The notes: generated by a model not told the origin, from the letters alone. 64,000 bases of DNA from JAOUFP01 sp963801505 (GCA_963801505.1 CAWDEY010000020.1:1-64000), one strand, 5' to 3'; counted from the stretch's first letter, positions 35,166 through 43,924 are shown. A program made the numbers and translations.

Positions 35166-37583
35166 ATGACTGTTCCAATTTTATATGCACCTGGATGGCC
35201 GGGGATACCGGCCCGCTGGACCTCGAGCGCCAAGAGCGGGGTCGGCACTTCGTTGAGCCCCGCAAGCCGCGTATGGTTAACCCTGAGCCACGGTATCCTC
35301 AATGAGATCTACTATCCCCGCGTAGACCAGGCGTGTACCCGCGACCTGGGCCTTGTTGTCACTGATGGACGGGAATTTATCTCCGAGGAAAAACGGCATA
35401 CCTCATCTCTCCTTAGATATGTAGCAGAAGGCGTTCCCGCATTTCATCTGGAAAATACCTGCAGGGAAGGACGTTATCGGATAGAAAAGGACATTATTGC
35501 AGATCCCCGAAGAGACGTTGTGCTACAGCGGACCAGGTTCATCGCTCTTCAGGGGAATGTACAGGAATATCATCTTTATGCCCTGCTGGCGCCGCACCTT
35601 GGCAACCACGGCGCCGGCAACACCGCCTGGGTCGGAGACTACAAGGGCGTACCCATGCTCTTTGCAAAGCGGGACGGAAATGCCCTTGCCCTGGCTTGCT
35701 CAGCATCGTGGCTCAGGCGTTCTGTTGGTTTCGTCGGAAATTCCGATGCATGGCAGGACCTGATGCGTCACAAGCAGATGACCCTGGAGTACACGCGCGC
35801 CGAAAACGGCAACGTGGCAATGTGTGGAGAGGTTGATATTACAGCATGCAGCGGCCCGTTCCTTCTCGCCCTGGGGTTCGGCAGCGATGCTGCCGAGGCA
35901 GGGAACCGTGCCCTTGCAAGTTTATACGAAGGGTTCGAGTCGGCGCAGGCACTCTACATACGCGAGTGGCTGGCATGGCAGCGGACGCTGTTGACCATGG
36001 AAATCGCCAGGGACGATGATAATGACCTGTTCCGGGTGAGTACAGCGGTCCTTCGGACCCACGAGTCAAAACGCTTTCCCGGCGGACTGATCGCCAGCCT
36101 TTCCATTCCCTGGGGCTTTTCCAAGGGAGATAACGATCTCGGCGGATATCATCTTGCCTGGCCGCGGGATCTGGTAGAATCCGCCGGAGGGCTCCTGGCC
36201 GCAGGTGCATGGAAAGACGTTCACCGTGTGCTCCACTATCTCCAGGTCACGCAGGAAGCGGACGGTTGCTGGCCGCAAAACATGTGGCTTGACGGTACAC
36301 CGTACTGGGGCGGCATCCAGATGGACGAGACCGCTTTTCCCATACTTCTCGTTGATATGGCGCAAAGGGAGAAGGCAATGGAAAAGGGTGATCTTATCGC
36401 GCTCTGGCCTATGGTGCGAAGGGCGGCAAGCTTTATCGTGAGGAATGGTCCGATGACGCAGCAGGACCGCTGGGAGGAAGATGCAGGCTATTCGCCCTTC
36501 ACACTTGCAGTAGAGATCGCGGCCCTTCTGGTCGCCGCGGACCTTGCCGAGCTGAACAACGAACCCAGGCCAGCCGCGTATCTCCGCGAAACCGCCGACA
36601 CCTGGAACGCGAATATCGAACGTTGGGTCTACGTGACGGGTACTGAGTTGGCTAAACACATTGGAGTTGAAGGCTACTACGTACGCATCGCACCGCCGGA
36701 AGAGGCTGATGCCGCCTCTCCGGAAGCAGGGTTCGTACCGATCAAAAACAGGCCCGTTGGCCAAAGCGCCGAACCTGCTGTTCATATCGTAAGTCCGGAT
36801 GCCCTGGCCCTGGTCCGTTTCGGCCTTCGCGCTGCCGATGATCCCCGCGTTGTCAATACTGTAAAGGTCATAGACTCGCTATTGAAAGTGGAGACGCCCC
36901 ACGGCCCGTCGTGGCACCGGTATAACGACGACGGCTACGGCGAACATGAGGACGGTTCTCCGTTCGATGGCACTGGCATTGGTCGGGCATGGCCGCTGCT
37001 TTCAGGCGAGCGCGGCCATTATGAACTCGCTGCGGGCCGACGCAGGGAAGCGGAACAGCTCTGCCGGACCATGGAGGCCTTTGCCAACGAAGGGGGAATG
37101 ATATCCGAGCAGGTATGGGACGACCAGGACATCCCGGAGAAGGGACTCTTTTTCGGCAGGCCGTCGGGTTCGGCCATGCCGCTAGTCTGGGCCCACTCCG
37201 AGTACGTGAAACTGAGACGGTCATTGCATGATGGCCGGGTGTTCGATATGCCGCCGCAGACCGTTGGGCGTTACCAGGCAAAGAAGACCGGGTCGCACTA
37301 CGGCATCTGGCGGTTCAACCACAAGTGCCGCACAATGCCTTCAGGTAAAGCGTTGCGAGTCGAGGTATTGGCCCCGGCAAAAGTCCATTGGAGCAGTGAT
37401 GGCTGGAATCAGGTACATGATGCAGATACACAGGATACAGGCCTGGGGGTGTACGTCGCTGATCTTCCTACAACGGAATTGCCGGCAGGAACAAAGCTCT
37501 GTTTCACCTTTTTCTGGAAAGGCACGGACCGCTGGGAAGGAACAGACTTCGAAGTGGAGATTGTTATGCCCGATAGCTTTTAA
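35166..37583 (+). CDS. GH15 glucoamylase-like glucan 1,4-alpha-glucosidase
   Basis: An 805-residue glycoside hydrolase of the prokaryotic GH15 type. An N-terminal beta-sandwich (VWLTLSHGILNEIYYPRVDQ, TRDLGLVVTDG) is followed by an (alpha/alpha)6 barrel with GGLIASLSIPWGFSKGD, YHLAWPRDLVESAGGLLAAG, GCWPQNMWLDGTPYWGGIQM, WEEDAGYSPFTLAVEIAALL and ISEQVWDDQDIPEKG. The C-terminal ~100 residues form another beta domain. It releases glucose from alpha-1,4-glucan ends. There is no signal peptide, so it acts in the cytoplasm, for example on glycogen. ATG 35166 follows GGAGGTTAACG; the frame opens at 35097. Confidence 0.9.
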   Translation: MTVPILYAPGWPGIPARWTSSAKSGVGTSLSPASRVWLTLSHGILNEIYYPRVDQACTRDLGLVVTDGREFISEEKRHTSSLLRYVAEGVPAFHLENTCREGRYRIEKDIIADPRRDVVLQRTRFIALQGNVQEYHLYALLAPHLGNHGAGNTAWVGDYKGVPMLFAKRDGNALALACSASWLRRSVGFVGNSDAWQDLMRHKQMTLEYTRAENGNVAMCGEVDITACSGPFLLALGFGSDAAEAGNRALASLYEGFESAQALYIREWLAWQRTLLTMEIARDDDNDLFRVSTAVLRTHESKRFPGGLIASLSIPWGFSKGDNDLGGYHLAWPRDLVESAGGLLAAGAWKDVHRVLHYLQVTQEADGCWPQNMWLDGTPYWGGIQMDETAFPILLVDMAQREKAMEKGDLIALWPMVRRAASFIVRNGPMTQQDRWEEDAGYSPFTLAVEIAALLVAADLAELNNEPRPAAYLRETADTWNANIERWVYVTGTELAKHIGVEGYYVRIAPPEEADAASPEAGFVPIKNRPVGQSAEPAVHIVSPDALALVRFGLRAADDPRVVNTVKVIDSLLKVETPHGPSWHRYNDDGYGEHEDGSPFDGTGIGRAWPLLSGERGHYELAAGRRREAEQLCRTMEAFANEGGMISEQVWDDQDIPEKGLFFGRPSGSAMPLVWAHSEYVKLRRSLHDGRVFDMPPQTVGRYQAKKTGSHYGIWRFNHKCRTMPSGKALRVEVLAPAKVHWSSDGWNQVHDADTQDTGLGVYVADLPTTELPAGTKLCFTFFWKGTDRWEGTDFEVEIVMPDSF

Positions 37584-37600
37584 TCCTAAAAACGGCAGTT

Positions 37601-37735
37601 TATTCACCACGGAGGCACAGAGACGCTGAGAAACTGCGGGTTTGAGGCAAATAGGGGACTGACCAATTTGGTTACCCCTACCCTGCCCGTAACTCCTTTA
37701 TTTTACTCTGTGATCTCTGTGTCTCTGTGGATTCT
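37601..37735. repeat. Long palindromic repeat of the CACxGAGGCACAGAG family
   Basis: CACCACGGAGGCACAGAGAC on the left and CTGTGATCTCTGTGTCTCTG TGG on the right form a long imperfect inverted repeat. Related copies lie at about 46251-46394 and 53420-53582. The remaining bases to 37938 contain nothing I can support as a gene. Confidence 0.6.
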
Positions 37736-37938
37736 GCTTTTTTTAGGTCAATAGGGACAAGATAATAAAGTGCCGGCACACCGCGCTGCTTGCGGATAGC
37801 TACCAGTTCGCCGAATGGTGACAATGAGCTACTTCGAATTGCCGAGTCTGCGCCGCCCCGCCGAGAAGGCCACAAAAAATTACTTTGTTGCTGTCTGGTA
37901 ACCAACGCGGGGTCCGTTTCAGGCAGCAGCAACTACAT

Positions 37939-39948
37939 CTAAGCAGCGGTCTCTTCCAGGACCTCTTTTATGATTGTCTCCATATCGTCTGCCAGGCTTA
38001 TAACCAGGCCCGTCCTTACCTCCTCAGGCAGGTTCTCTATGTCCACTCTGTTCATGCGTGGCATAATAACAGTTTTTATTCCGGCCCGTTTTGCAGCCAA
38101 TATCTTTTCTTTAACTCCTCCCACAGGCAATATTCTGCCGCTCAAAGTGAGCTCTCCGGAAACCGCCACATTTCTAAAAGCAGGTTTTCCTCTGAGCAGA
38201 GAAATAAGGGCGACAGCGATAGTCGCGCCTGCCGAAGGACCGTCCTTTGGAATGGCCCCGGCAGGAACATGAATATGGATATCATGCTTTTCAAAAAAAT
38301 CTTCCGGGATATCGAGATGTGCCGCGTTGCTTCTGACATAACTCAGGGCAGCCTGTGCAGACTCCCGCATGACTGTGCCAAGAGAGCCGGTCAGGATCAA
38401 TTCTTTATCACCCTTCATTTTGGCCGCCTCAACAAAAATTATGTCGCCTCCTGAATCAGTCCAGACAAGCCCGGTAACAATGCCAATGCTGTTTATGCCT
38501 TCTGCGCCCTCAAAGTAATATTTTCTTGGACCGAGAAATTCCTCAACCAGGGCTGGATTGACTTTAATGAGCTGCTGTTGCCCTCTGGCACTAATACATT
38601 TTAAGGCTATTTTTCTGCATACCGCAGCTATCTGCCTCTCCAGATCTCTTATCCCGGCCTCACGGGTATATTCCCGGATAATTTTCATAATAGCTTCAAT
38701 GGAAAATTCAGGCGGACAGTCGCTTAATCCGATCTGCTGGATCTGTTTGGGAACAAGATAGCGCAATCCGATATGCGCTTTTTCATTTTCAGTATACCCG
38801 GAAAACTCTATGATCTCCATCCTGTCTCTGAGGGCATAATGGATATTCTCAGACACATTTGCGGTCACAATAAATATGACCTGAGACAGATCAAAGGGCA
38901 TATCGAGATAATGATCAATAAAGCTATGGTTTTGTTCAGGGTCAAGCACTTCCAGTAATGCTGAAGAAGGATCTCCCTTGAAATCATCCCCTATCTTGTC
39001 GATCTCATCCAGCATAATAAGCGGGTTTGAAATCTGCAGGCGCCGGATTTCCTCTATTATCCTTCCGGGCAGTGCTCCTGCGTAGGTCCTGCGGTGGCCC
39101 CTGATTTCCGCTTCGTCCTTAATACCCCCCAGAGATATCCGGATGAATTTTCTGCCTAGTGCCTCGGCAATGGAATTCCCAAGTGAGGTTTTTCCGGTCC
39201 CCGGCGGCCCGGAAAAACAGAGCACAGACCCTCTCGGAGACACCAAAGAAAAACGTTTCTCCACCGCCTCCCTCACAGTGTCCCTGACCTCTTCAAGATT
39301 GAAAGGCTTGGTAATATAATGGAACGCGCCTTTCCTGATGGTCTCTACAGCTGAATCTATAGAGGCGTGACCTGTAATCATTATTACCACTGTATTGGTA
39401 TAACGTGACTTTATTTTTTCAAGCAGGGCGATGCCGTCAACCTTTTCCATTTTCAGATCACTAATGACAACATCGAATGCAAAAGCAGCCATTTTTTCCA
39501 GTGCTTCCATGCCGTTGGCAGCGGTGTCCACTATATAATTTTCCTTTTTCAGGATATGTTCCAGGTTCTTCCTTGCAATCTCCTCATCATCGACAACCAG
39601 TATGCCGGCCCGCCTGTTTTTAAGCAGGGTCCTCACCGCAAGGTGCTCAAGTATCCTTTCCTTAACAGCCTTAAGCCCATAGTGACGTTCATCCAGTATC
39701 CTTTCGGCCCTTGCGATGTCCAGATTGTCCTCTGTTCTTTTGTTCCAGGGAAGGCCCAGGAGATAATCTATATAGGTCATGCCGATTGAAAATTCGGCGG
39801 CACTGGAATTCATTCGGGACAAAAGCTCTATCTCCCTCTGCACGATATCCCTGACATGAGGGGGCAAAAGGGCCGAGGAAAAAATTTCCCTGAGCGCCCC
39901 CAGTGAATCGTTCTGCGGTCTTTCTTCTGTCTTCTTAAAGATACTCAT
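37939..39948 (-). CDS. Lon-type AAA+ protease with an inserted response-regulator receiver domain, LON domain absent
   Basis: A 669-residue protein (from ATG 39948). Residues 1-113 match only the helical linker that precedes the Lon ATPase (YIDYLLGLPWNKRTEDNLDI, RILDERHYGLKAVKERILEH); the LON substrate-binding domain is missing. A full receiver domain follows at about 115-233 with VVDDEE, phospho-acceptor Asp164 (DVVISDLKM), Thr192 (MITGHAS) and Lys214 (ITKPF). The AAA+ module has Walker A GPPGTGKT (247-254), Walker B LIMLDEID (310-317) and GHRRTYAGALPGRI. The S16 peptidase has catalytic Ser572 (KDGPSAG) and Lys613 (GGVKEK). All active-site residues are present. It is divergent from a kinase/NtrC pair, so phosphorylation-controlled proteolysis is inferred. 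Confidence 0.9.
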   Translation of the reverse strand: MSIFKKTEERPQNDSLGALREIFSSALLPPHVRDIVQREIELLSRMNSSAAEFSIGMTYIDYLLGLPWNKRTEDNLDIARAERILDERHYGLKAVKERILEHLAVRTLLKNRRAGILVVDDEEIARKNLEHILKKENYIVDTAANGMEALEKMAAFAFDVVISDLKMEKVDGIALLEKIKSRYTNTVVIMITGHASIDSAVETIRKGAFHYITKPFNLEEVRDTVREAVEKRFSLVSPRGSVLCFSGPPGTGKTSLGNSIAEALGRKFIRISLGGIKDEAEIRGHRRTYAGALPGRIIEEIRRLQISNPLIMLDEIDKIGDDFKGDPSSALLEVLDPEQNHSFIDHYLDMPFDLSQVIFIVTANVSENIHYALRDRMEIIEFSGYTENEKAHIGLRYLVPKQIQQIGLSDCPPEFSIEAIMKIIREYTREAGIRDLERQIAAVCRKIALKCISARGQQQLIKVNPALVEEFLGPRKYYFEGAEGINSIGIVTGLVWTDSGGDIIFVEAAKMKGDKELILTGSLGTVMRESAQAALSYVRSNAAHLDIPEDFFEKHDIHIHVPAGAIPKDGPSAGATIAVALISLLRGKPAFRNVAVSGELTLSGRILPVGGVKEKILAAKRAGIKTVIMPRMNRVDIENLPEEVRTGLVISLADDMETIIKEVLEETAA

Positions 39949-40055
39949 ATATAAGGGTATATTACACAAATTGGAAGAGAAAATGTCCCCCTTTTTATTT
40001 TACCTGATCAGTGCTCACTCACACAGGCAGGGAATTTGACATGTCGTTGCATAGG

Positions 40056-40097
40056 TCGGGCCATATGTTGCTTACTGCAATATCTGGCTGGTATAAT
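40056..40097 (+). promoter_or_regulatory. Candidate sigma-54 and sigma-70 elements upstream of the kinase gene
   Basis: TCGGGCCATATGTTGCT (40056-40072) keeps the GG-N10-GC core of a -24/-12 promoter, with four mismatches to the full consensus. TATAAT at 40092-40097 with upstream TGG gives an extended -10, but it lies only five bases from the ATG, so transcripts from it would be leaderless. The sigma-54 option gives a ~20-nt leader and would allow autoregulation by the adjacent NtrC-type protein. Confidence 0.35.
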
Positions 40098-40102
40098 TCA
40101 GG

Positions 40103-41632
40103 ATGTTTAAATACCGTTCAAGCATAAGGCAAAAGATAATCCTCGGATATTATACAATTGTAGCTATTATCGTAGGGTTGTCCATATTTGTCTTTTTCGA
40201 ACTTAGATTTATTGAAAAGAAGGTCATCTTCGGGGACGTTATTTCCGAGTTTTTTGACACAACACTTGAGATCAGACGCTTTGAGAAAAATTATTTTCTT
40301 TACAGTCAACAATCGGATTATCTTGAAAACATCAGGTACATTGAAAAGGCACAGGGCCTGCTGGAACATAATACAACTGGATTTGAGATGATCTCAAATC
40401 CGAAGCAAATAGCAAAACTGAAAGAAGACCTTCGGAAATACAAAGTGCTTATCGATTCGTATGCCTCATCAGGAAGGTCAGTAGCCTTGTTTAAAGAAAA
40501 GACAATTGAGGAACCTGTCGAGAAAATAATATTTGAGAGGGAACTGAGAAAGGTAGGCAAAGACATTATTACAGTCGCTGAAGACATCTCGCAAACCGAG
40601 CGTAAGTATGTCCAGTCCTTGCTGAACAATTCTCAAAATATCATTGTTCTTTCCATTATTTCCCTTATATTCATGGCGATAGTTATAGGACAAGTACTGT
40701 CACGCATGGTGGTCAGACCGCTTAAAATGCTCGAAGAAAGCATGGGGGTGATAGCAGAAGGCAAGTTCGAAAGGGTATCGATAGACTCCCATGACAGGGA
40801 GATCCTGTCGCTGGCCAATGCCTTCAATACCATGCTCAAAGAACTTGAACTGAGACAAAGACATCTGGTCCAGTCTGAAAAACTCGCTTCTTTGGGCACA
40901 CTTCTTTCCGGTGTAGCGCATGAATTGAACAACCCGCTTTCAAATATTTCCTCATCATGCCAGATACTCACGGAAGAAATCGAAGATACGGATATACCAT
41001 ACAAAAAAGAACTGCTTTCCCAGATCGACGAACAGACCGACAGGGCACGTAATATCGTCCGGTCCCTGCTGGAATTTTCCAGGGAAAAGGTCTTTAAAAA
41101 GGAACTGGTCCGGTTAAAAGCGCTTTTTGAGGAAACAATACGTTTCGTAAAAGGTCAGGTACCAACAAACATTACGATAGCACTGAATATACCCGAGGAA
41201 ATAACTATATACGTTGACAAACAGCGCATGCAGCAGGCCTTCCTGAACCTGATTAAAAATGCGATTGACTCCATGGGTGATACAGGCGATATCCACATCG
41301 AAGCTGCGCGACATAACGCTATAGACAAAATAGAGGTGGAGGCAGAAATTTTCAATTATCTGAAATATCACGGAAAATGTACACTTGAGGAAGATACGGT
41401 AGATATAATAATAAAAGATTCGGGACCGGGCATACCTCAGGAATTGCTTTCGAGGATATTCGATCCCTTTTTTACGACAAAAGATGTCGGCAAAGGATCA
41501 GGCCTCGGGTTATTCATCGTTCATGAAATCATAGAGGAACATGACGGTTGCATAGCAGTTGACAGCAAACTCAATGAAGGGACGACGTTTTTAATCAGAT
41601 TACCACTGCACAAAACATTACCGGCTGAATAA
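40103..41632 (+). CDS. Membrane histidine kinase partnered with the NtrC-type regulator
   Basis: A 509-residue sensor kinase. TM1 lies at about 12-34 and TM2 at about 179-201, flanking a ~145-residue largely helical periplasmic sensor. A HAMP domain follows (about 202-254), then HisKA with phospho-acceptor His273 (GVAHELNNPLSN) and HATPase_c (LNLIKNAIDSMG, IIKDSGPGIPQELLSRIFDP, FFTTKDVGKGSGLGLFIVHE). It is 11 bases upstream of the NtrC-type regulator gene and divergent from the REC-Lon gene. No SD sequence is seen before ATG 40103. The sensor type resembles four-helix-bundle chemoreceptor-like domains; the ligand is unknown. Confidence 0.9.
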   Translation: MFKYRSSIRQKIILGYYTIVAIIVGLSIFVFFELRFIEKKVIFGDVISEFFDTTLEIRRFEKNYFLYSQQSDYLENIRYIEKAQGLLEHNTTGFEMISNPKQIAKLKEDLRKYKVLIDSYASSGRSVALFKEKTIEEPVEKIIFERELRKVGKDIITVAEDISQTERKYVQSLLNNSQNIIVLSIISLIFMAIVIGQVLSRMVVRPLKMLEESMGVIAEGKFERVSIDSHDREILSLANAFNTMLKELELRQRHLVQSEKLASLGTLLSGVAHELNNPLSNISSSCQILTEEIEDTDIPYKKELLSQIDEQTDRARNIVRSLLEFSREKVFKKELVRLKALFEETIRFVKGQVPTNITIALNIPEEITIYVDKQRMQQAFLNLIKNAIDSMGDTGDIHIEAARHNAIDKIEVEAEIFNYLKYHGKCTLEEDTVDIIIKDSGPGIPQELLSRIFDPFFTTKDVGKGSGLGLFIVHEIIEEHDGCIAVDSKLNEGTTFLIRLPLHKTLPAE

Positions 41633-41643
41633 AGGAGTTACAA

Positions 41644-43005
41644 ATGCAGCAAAATGCAAAAATATTGATCATCGATGATGAAAAGATAGCGCTCAAGAAC
41701 CTTGAGCACGTCATGAAGAAGGAAGAATACACAGTCGTCGCAACCCAGAGCGGACAGAACGCTCTAAAACTGCTTGAAGAGCAGTCCTTCGATGTTGTAC
41801 TTACAGACCTGCGGATGGAAAAAGTCGATGGGATGCAGATACTGAAGAGATGCCATGAACTCTATCCCGACACAGAGGTCATTCTGATAACCGGGTTTGC
41901 CACCCTCGAAACCGCTGTTGAAGCCATGAAACATGGCGCTTTCTATTATATTTCGAAGCCCTTCAAGCTCGATGAAGTAAGAAAGGTCGTAAAAGAAGCA
42001 GTTGAAAAAGTCAGACTAAAAAGCGAAAACAGACAACTGCGGGAGCAGATAGAAAATTATCAGGGAAAGGTCAAAATCATAACCCAGGACGTGAAAATAC
42101 AAAAGCTTCTTGAAACTGCCCGACAGATTGCGCCAACTGACTGTAATATACTGCTGAGCGGCGAGAGCGGCACAGGGAAAGAGTTGTTTGCCCGCTACAT
42201 ACATTACAGCAGCGACCGCGCCGAAGGTGCGTTCTTTGCTATTAATTGCGGGGCTTTCACAGAAGAGCTCCTTTCCAACGAACTTTTCGGCCACGAAAAA
42301 GGGGCCTTCACAGGCGCAAACACGATGAAGAAAGGGCTCACGGAAATGGCGTCAGGGGGGACCTTGTTTCTGGACGAGATTACCGAGATGCCCTCATCCA
42401 TGCAGGTCAAACTTCTTAGGGTCATCCAGGAAAAGGAGGTACTCCGGCTTGGCGCTACAGAACCGGTCAAAGTCGACGTGCGGTTTATTGCCGCGACGAA
42501 CAGGGACATACAATCTGCAATAAAGACCGGAGATTTCAGACAGGACCTCTATTACAGGCTTAATGTTGTTTTGCTGCACATACCGCCGCTTTCCGAAAGA
42601 AAAGATGATATCCCTCTTTTGAGCTATTATTTTCTGAAGAAGTACTCGATGCTTATGAAGAAAAATATTACGGAAATATCACCTGATGTGATCGCGGTCC
42701 TCATGAATTATGATTTCCCGGGAAATGTACGGGAACTGGAAAATATCATGGAAAGGGGGGTCGCGCTCTCAACATCGAGCAGTATCGAAATTATAAATCT
42801 TCCTGAAGACCTCAGGGAGCTAAATATCAAGACGTTCAGAAGAAGGGAAGGCAAGATACCATCCCTTGAAGATCAGGAAATGTCTTATATCAACTGGGTG
42901 CTTGCCGAAGTCGGAGGTAACAAAACACTCGCGGCCCAGATACTCGGAATTGACAGGGTATCCCTTTGGAGAAAACTGAAAAAATACGGACTAGAAAACG
43001 ACTGA
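41644..43005 (+). CDS. NtrC-type sigma-54-dependent response regulator
   Basis: A 453-residue activator. The receiver spans 5-118 (IIDDEK, Asp55 in VVLTDLRM, ITGFAT, Lys105 in SKPF). The AAA+ domain has Walker A GESGTGKE (173-180), the sigma-54 contact loop GAFTGA (220-225), Walker B TLFLDE and arginine-finger region FRQDLYYRLNVV. A Fis-type HTH closes the protein (NKTLAAQILGIDRVSLWRKL). It activates sigma-54 promoters when phosphorylated by the kinase encoded just upstream. Its receiver is same-length and about half identical, by my count, to the receiver within the Lon-type protease encoded divergently. TAAAGGAGTTACAA gives a good ribosome-binding site. Confidence 0.95.
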   Translation: MQQNAKILIIDDEKIALKNLEHVMKKEEYTVVATQSGQNALKLLEEQSFDVVLTDLRMEKVDGMQILKRCHELYPDTEVILITGFATLETAVEAMKHGAFYYISKPFKLDEVRKVVKEAVEKVRLKSENRQLREQIENYQGKVKIITQDVKIQKLLETARQIAPTDCNILLSGESGTGKELFARYIHYSSDRAEGAFFAINCGAFTEELLSNELFGHEKGAFTGANTMKKGLTEMASGGTLFLDEITEMPSSMQVKLLRVIQEKEVLRLGATEPVKVDVRFIAATNRDIQSAIKTGDFRQDLYYRLNVVLLHIPPLSERKDDIPLLSYYFLKKYSMLMKKNITEISPDVIAVLMNYDFPGNVRELENIMERGVALSTSSSIEIINLPEDLRELNIKTFRRREGKIPSLEDQEMSYINWVLAEVGGNKTLAAQILGIDRVSLWRKLKKYGLEND

Positions 43006-43098
43006 TTGAGATCCCCTGCGGCAGAGATCGCCGGGGATCTCAATGCAATGTATATTTTTTCTTTATATTAGCTCGCTCCATTTATGATATAATTTCAC

Positions 43099-43401
43099 AT
43101 GAAAAGATTATTTTTTGTAGTGTTTATTTTGGCCCTCATTGCAGCCTGTGATAAAAAACCAAAAAATCCCGGGGCTGAATACGGTAATTTTATGATTAAT
43201 TCCTATGAGAAAGGAAAACAGGCGGAGGTGACCGGAAACCTTGATGCTGTAAAACAGGCAGTGCAGGCGTATCACGCTTCAAATGATAAATATCCCCAGA
43301 ATCTGGAGGAAGTACGACCTCTTCTCGGTGGTTCTGAGATGGATTTTTCGAAATATGACTATACCCCTGAAAACGGCGCCGTAACCCTTAAGAATAATTA
43401 G
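43099..43401 (+). CDS. Small lipoprotein resembling the GspG/pseudopilin C-terminal domain
   Basis: A 100-residue lipoprotein (signal LFFVVFILALIAAC, Cys at 17). The mature part contains GNLDAVKQAVQAYHASNDKY, PQNLEEVRPLLGG, DYTPENGAVTLKN, which resembles the soluble part of type-II-secretion major pseudopilins (AxxxYxxDxGxYPxxLxxL). The prepilin N-terminal helix is replaced by a lipoprotein anchor, so it cannot polymerise as a pilin in the usual way. It is a single gene after the two-component genes and before two tRNAs. Function unknown. Confidence 0.8.
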   Translation: MKRLFFVVFILALIAACDKKPKNPGAEYGNFMINSYEKGKQAEVTGNLDAVKQAVQAYHASNDKYPQNLEEVRPLLGGSEMDFSKYDYTPENGAVTLKNN

Positions 43402-43541
43402 TCCTTTCAGTATTTTAATATAGTGATGACTTCTCTGCTTTAAAATTGCTGAAAGGGTCGCAAAGTTATTGCCACTGTTTAGTGGCATCCCTTCTAACAA
43501 ATTGACAAAACGGGATTTATTGTTGTATAAAATAAAGCTTC

Positions 43542-43617
43542 GGGCGGGTAGCTCAGCTGGGAGAGCAATGCCCTTACAAGGCATGGGTCGCAGGTTCGAT
43601 CCCTGTCCCGCCTACCA
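43542..43617 (+). tRNA. tRNA-Val (UAC)
   Basis: The cloverleaf folds from GGGCGGG (acceptor), GCTC...GAGC (D arm), ATGCC-CTTACAA-GGCAT (anticodon TAC), GCAGG-TTCGATC-CCTGT (T arm), CCCGCCT and A, with an encoded CCA end. Confidence 0.95.
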
Positions 43618-43733
43618 TTAACTACTAGTGAATGGTTAATGGTGAATAGATTTTAGATTTTTATACTGTTTTATCATTGTAGTTTTTAACTAATTACTAT
43701 TCACTAGTCACTATTTACTTGTTTTCATTCGCG
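43618..43733. repeat. Inverted repeat between the two tRNA genes
   Basis: ACTAGTGAATGGTTAATGGTGAATAG on the left is partly mirrored by CTATTCACTAGTCACTATT on the right. It is AT-rich and has no gene; it may be a small insertion between the tRNAs. Confidence 0.4.
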
Positions 43734-43810
43734 GGGGCGGTAGTTCAGTTGGTTAGAACGCCTGCCTGTCACGCAGGAGGTCGCGGGTTCGAGCCCCGTC
43801 CGCCCCGCCA
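43734..43810 (+). tRNA. tRNA-Asp (GUC)
   Basis: GGGGCGG acceptor, D arm GTTC...GAAC, anticodon stem CCTGC-CTGTCAC-GCAGG (anticodon GTC), T arm CGGGG-type stem with TTCGAGC, CCGCCCC and G, with encoded CCA. Confidence 0.95.
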
Positions 43811-43865
43811 TTACTCCCTTGCCATATCTGCCTTGACAACTCTTCCTTGTTTATACAAAAATATA

Positions 43866-43892
43866 TTAGCACTCTCACAGCCTGAGTGCTAA
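43866..43892 (+). promoter_or_regulatory. CIRCE element (HrcA operator) upstream of htpG
   Basis: TTAGCACTC-N9-GAGTGCTAA is an exact match to the CIRCE inverted repeat bound by the heat-shock repressor HrcA. It lies 32 bases before the htpG start. TTGACA at 43833 is a possible -35 element. Confidence 0.9.
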
Positions 43893-43924
43893 ACAATACT
43901 ATTTTTATCGAGGTGTTAACAGAA

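Noticed and set aside
37678..37932. A minus-strand frame of 84 codons downstream of the Lon-type gene.
   Set aside because: Its C-terminal part is the palindromic repeat, and the rest shows no recognisable domain or start signal.
38900..39600. That the receiver within the Lon-type gene might be an assembly chimera of two genes.
   Set aside because: The receiver joins the Lon parts in frame at both ends without a lost or extra residue, all motifs on both sides are complete, and its sequence differs from the neighbouring regulator at about half of the positions, so it is not a copied contig segment. Read-level confirmation would still be useful.
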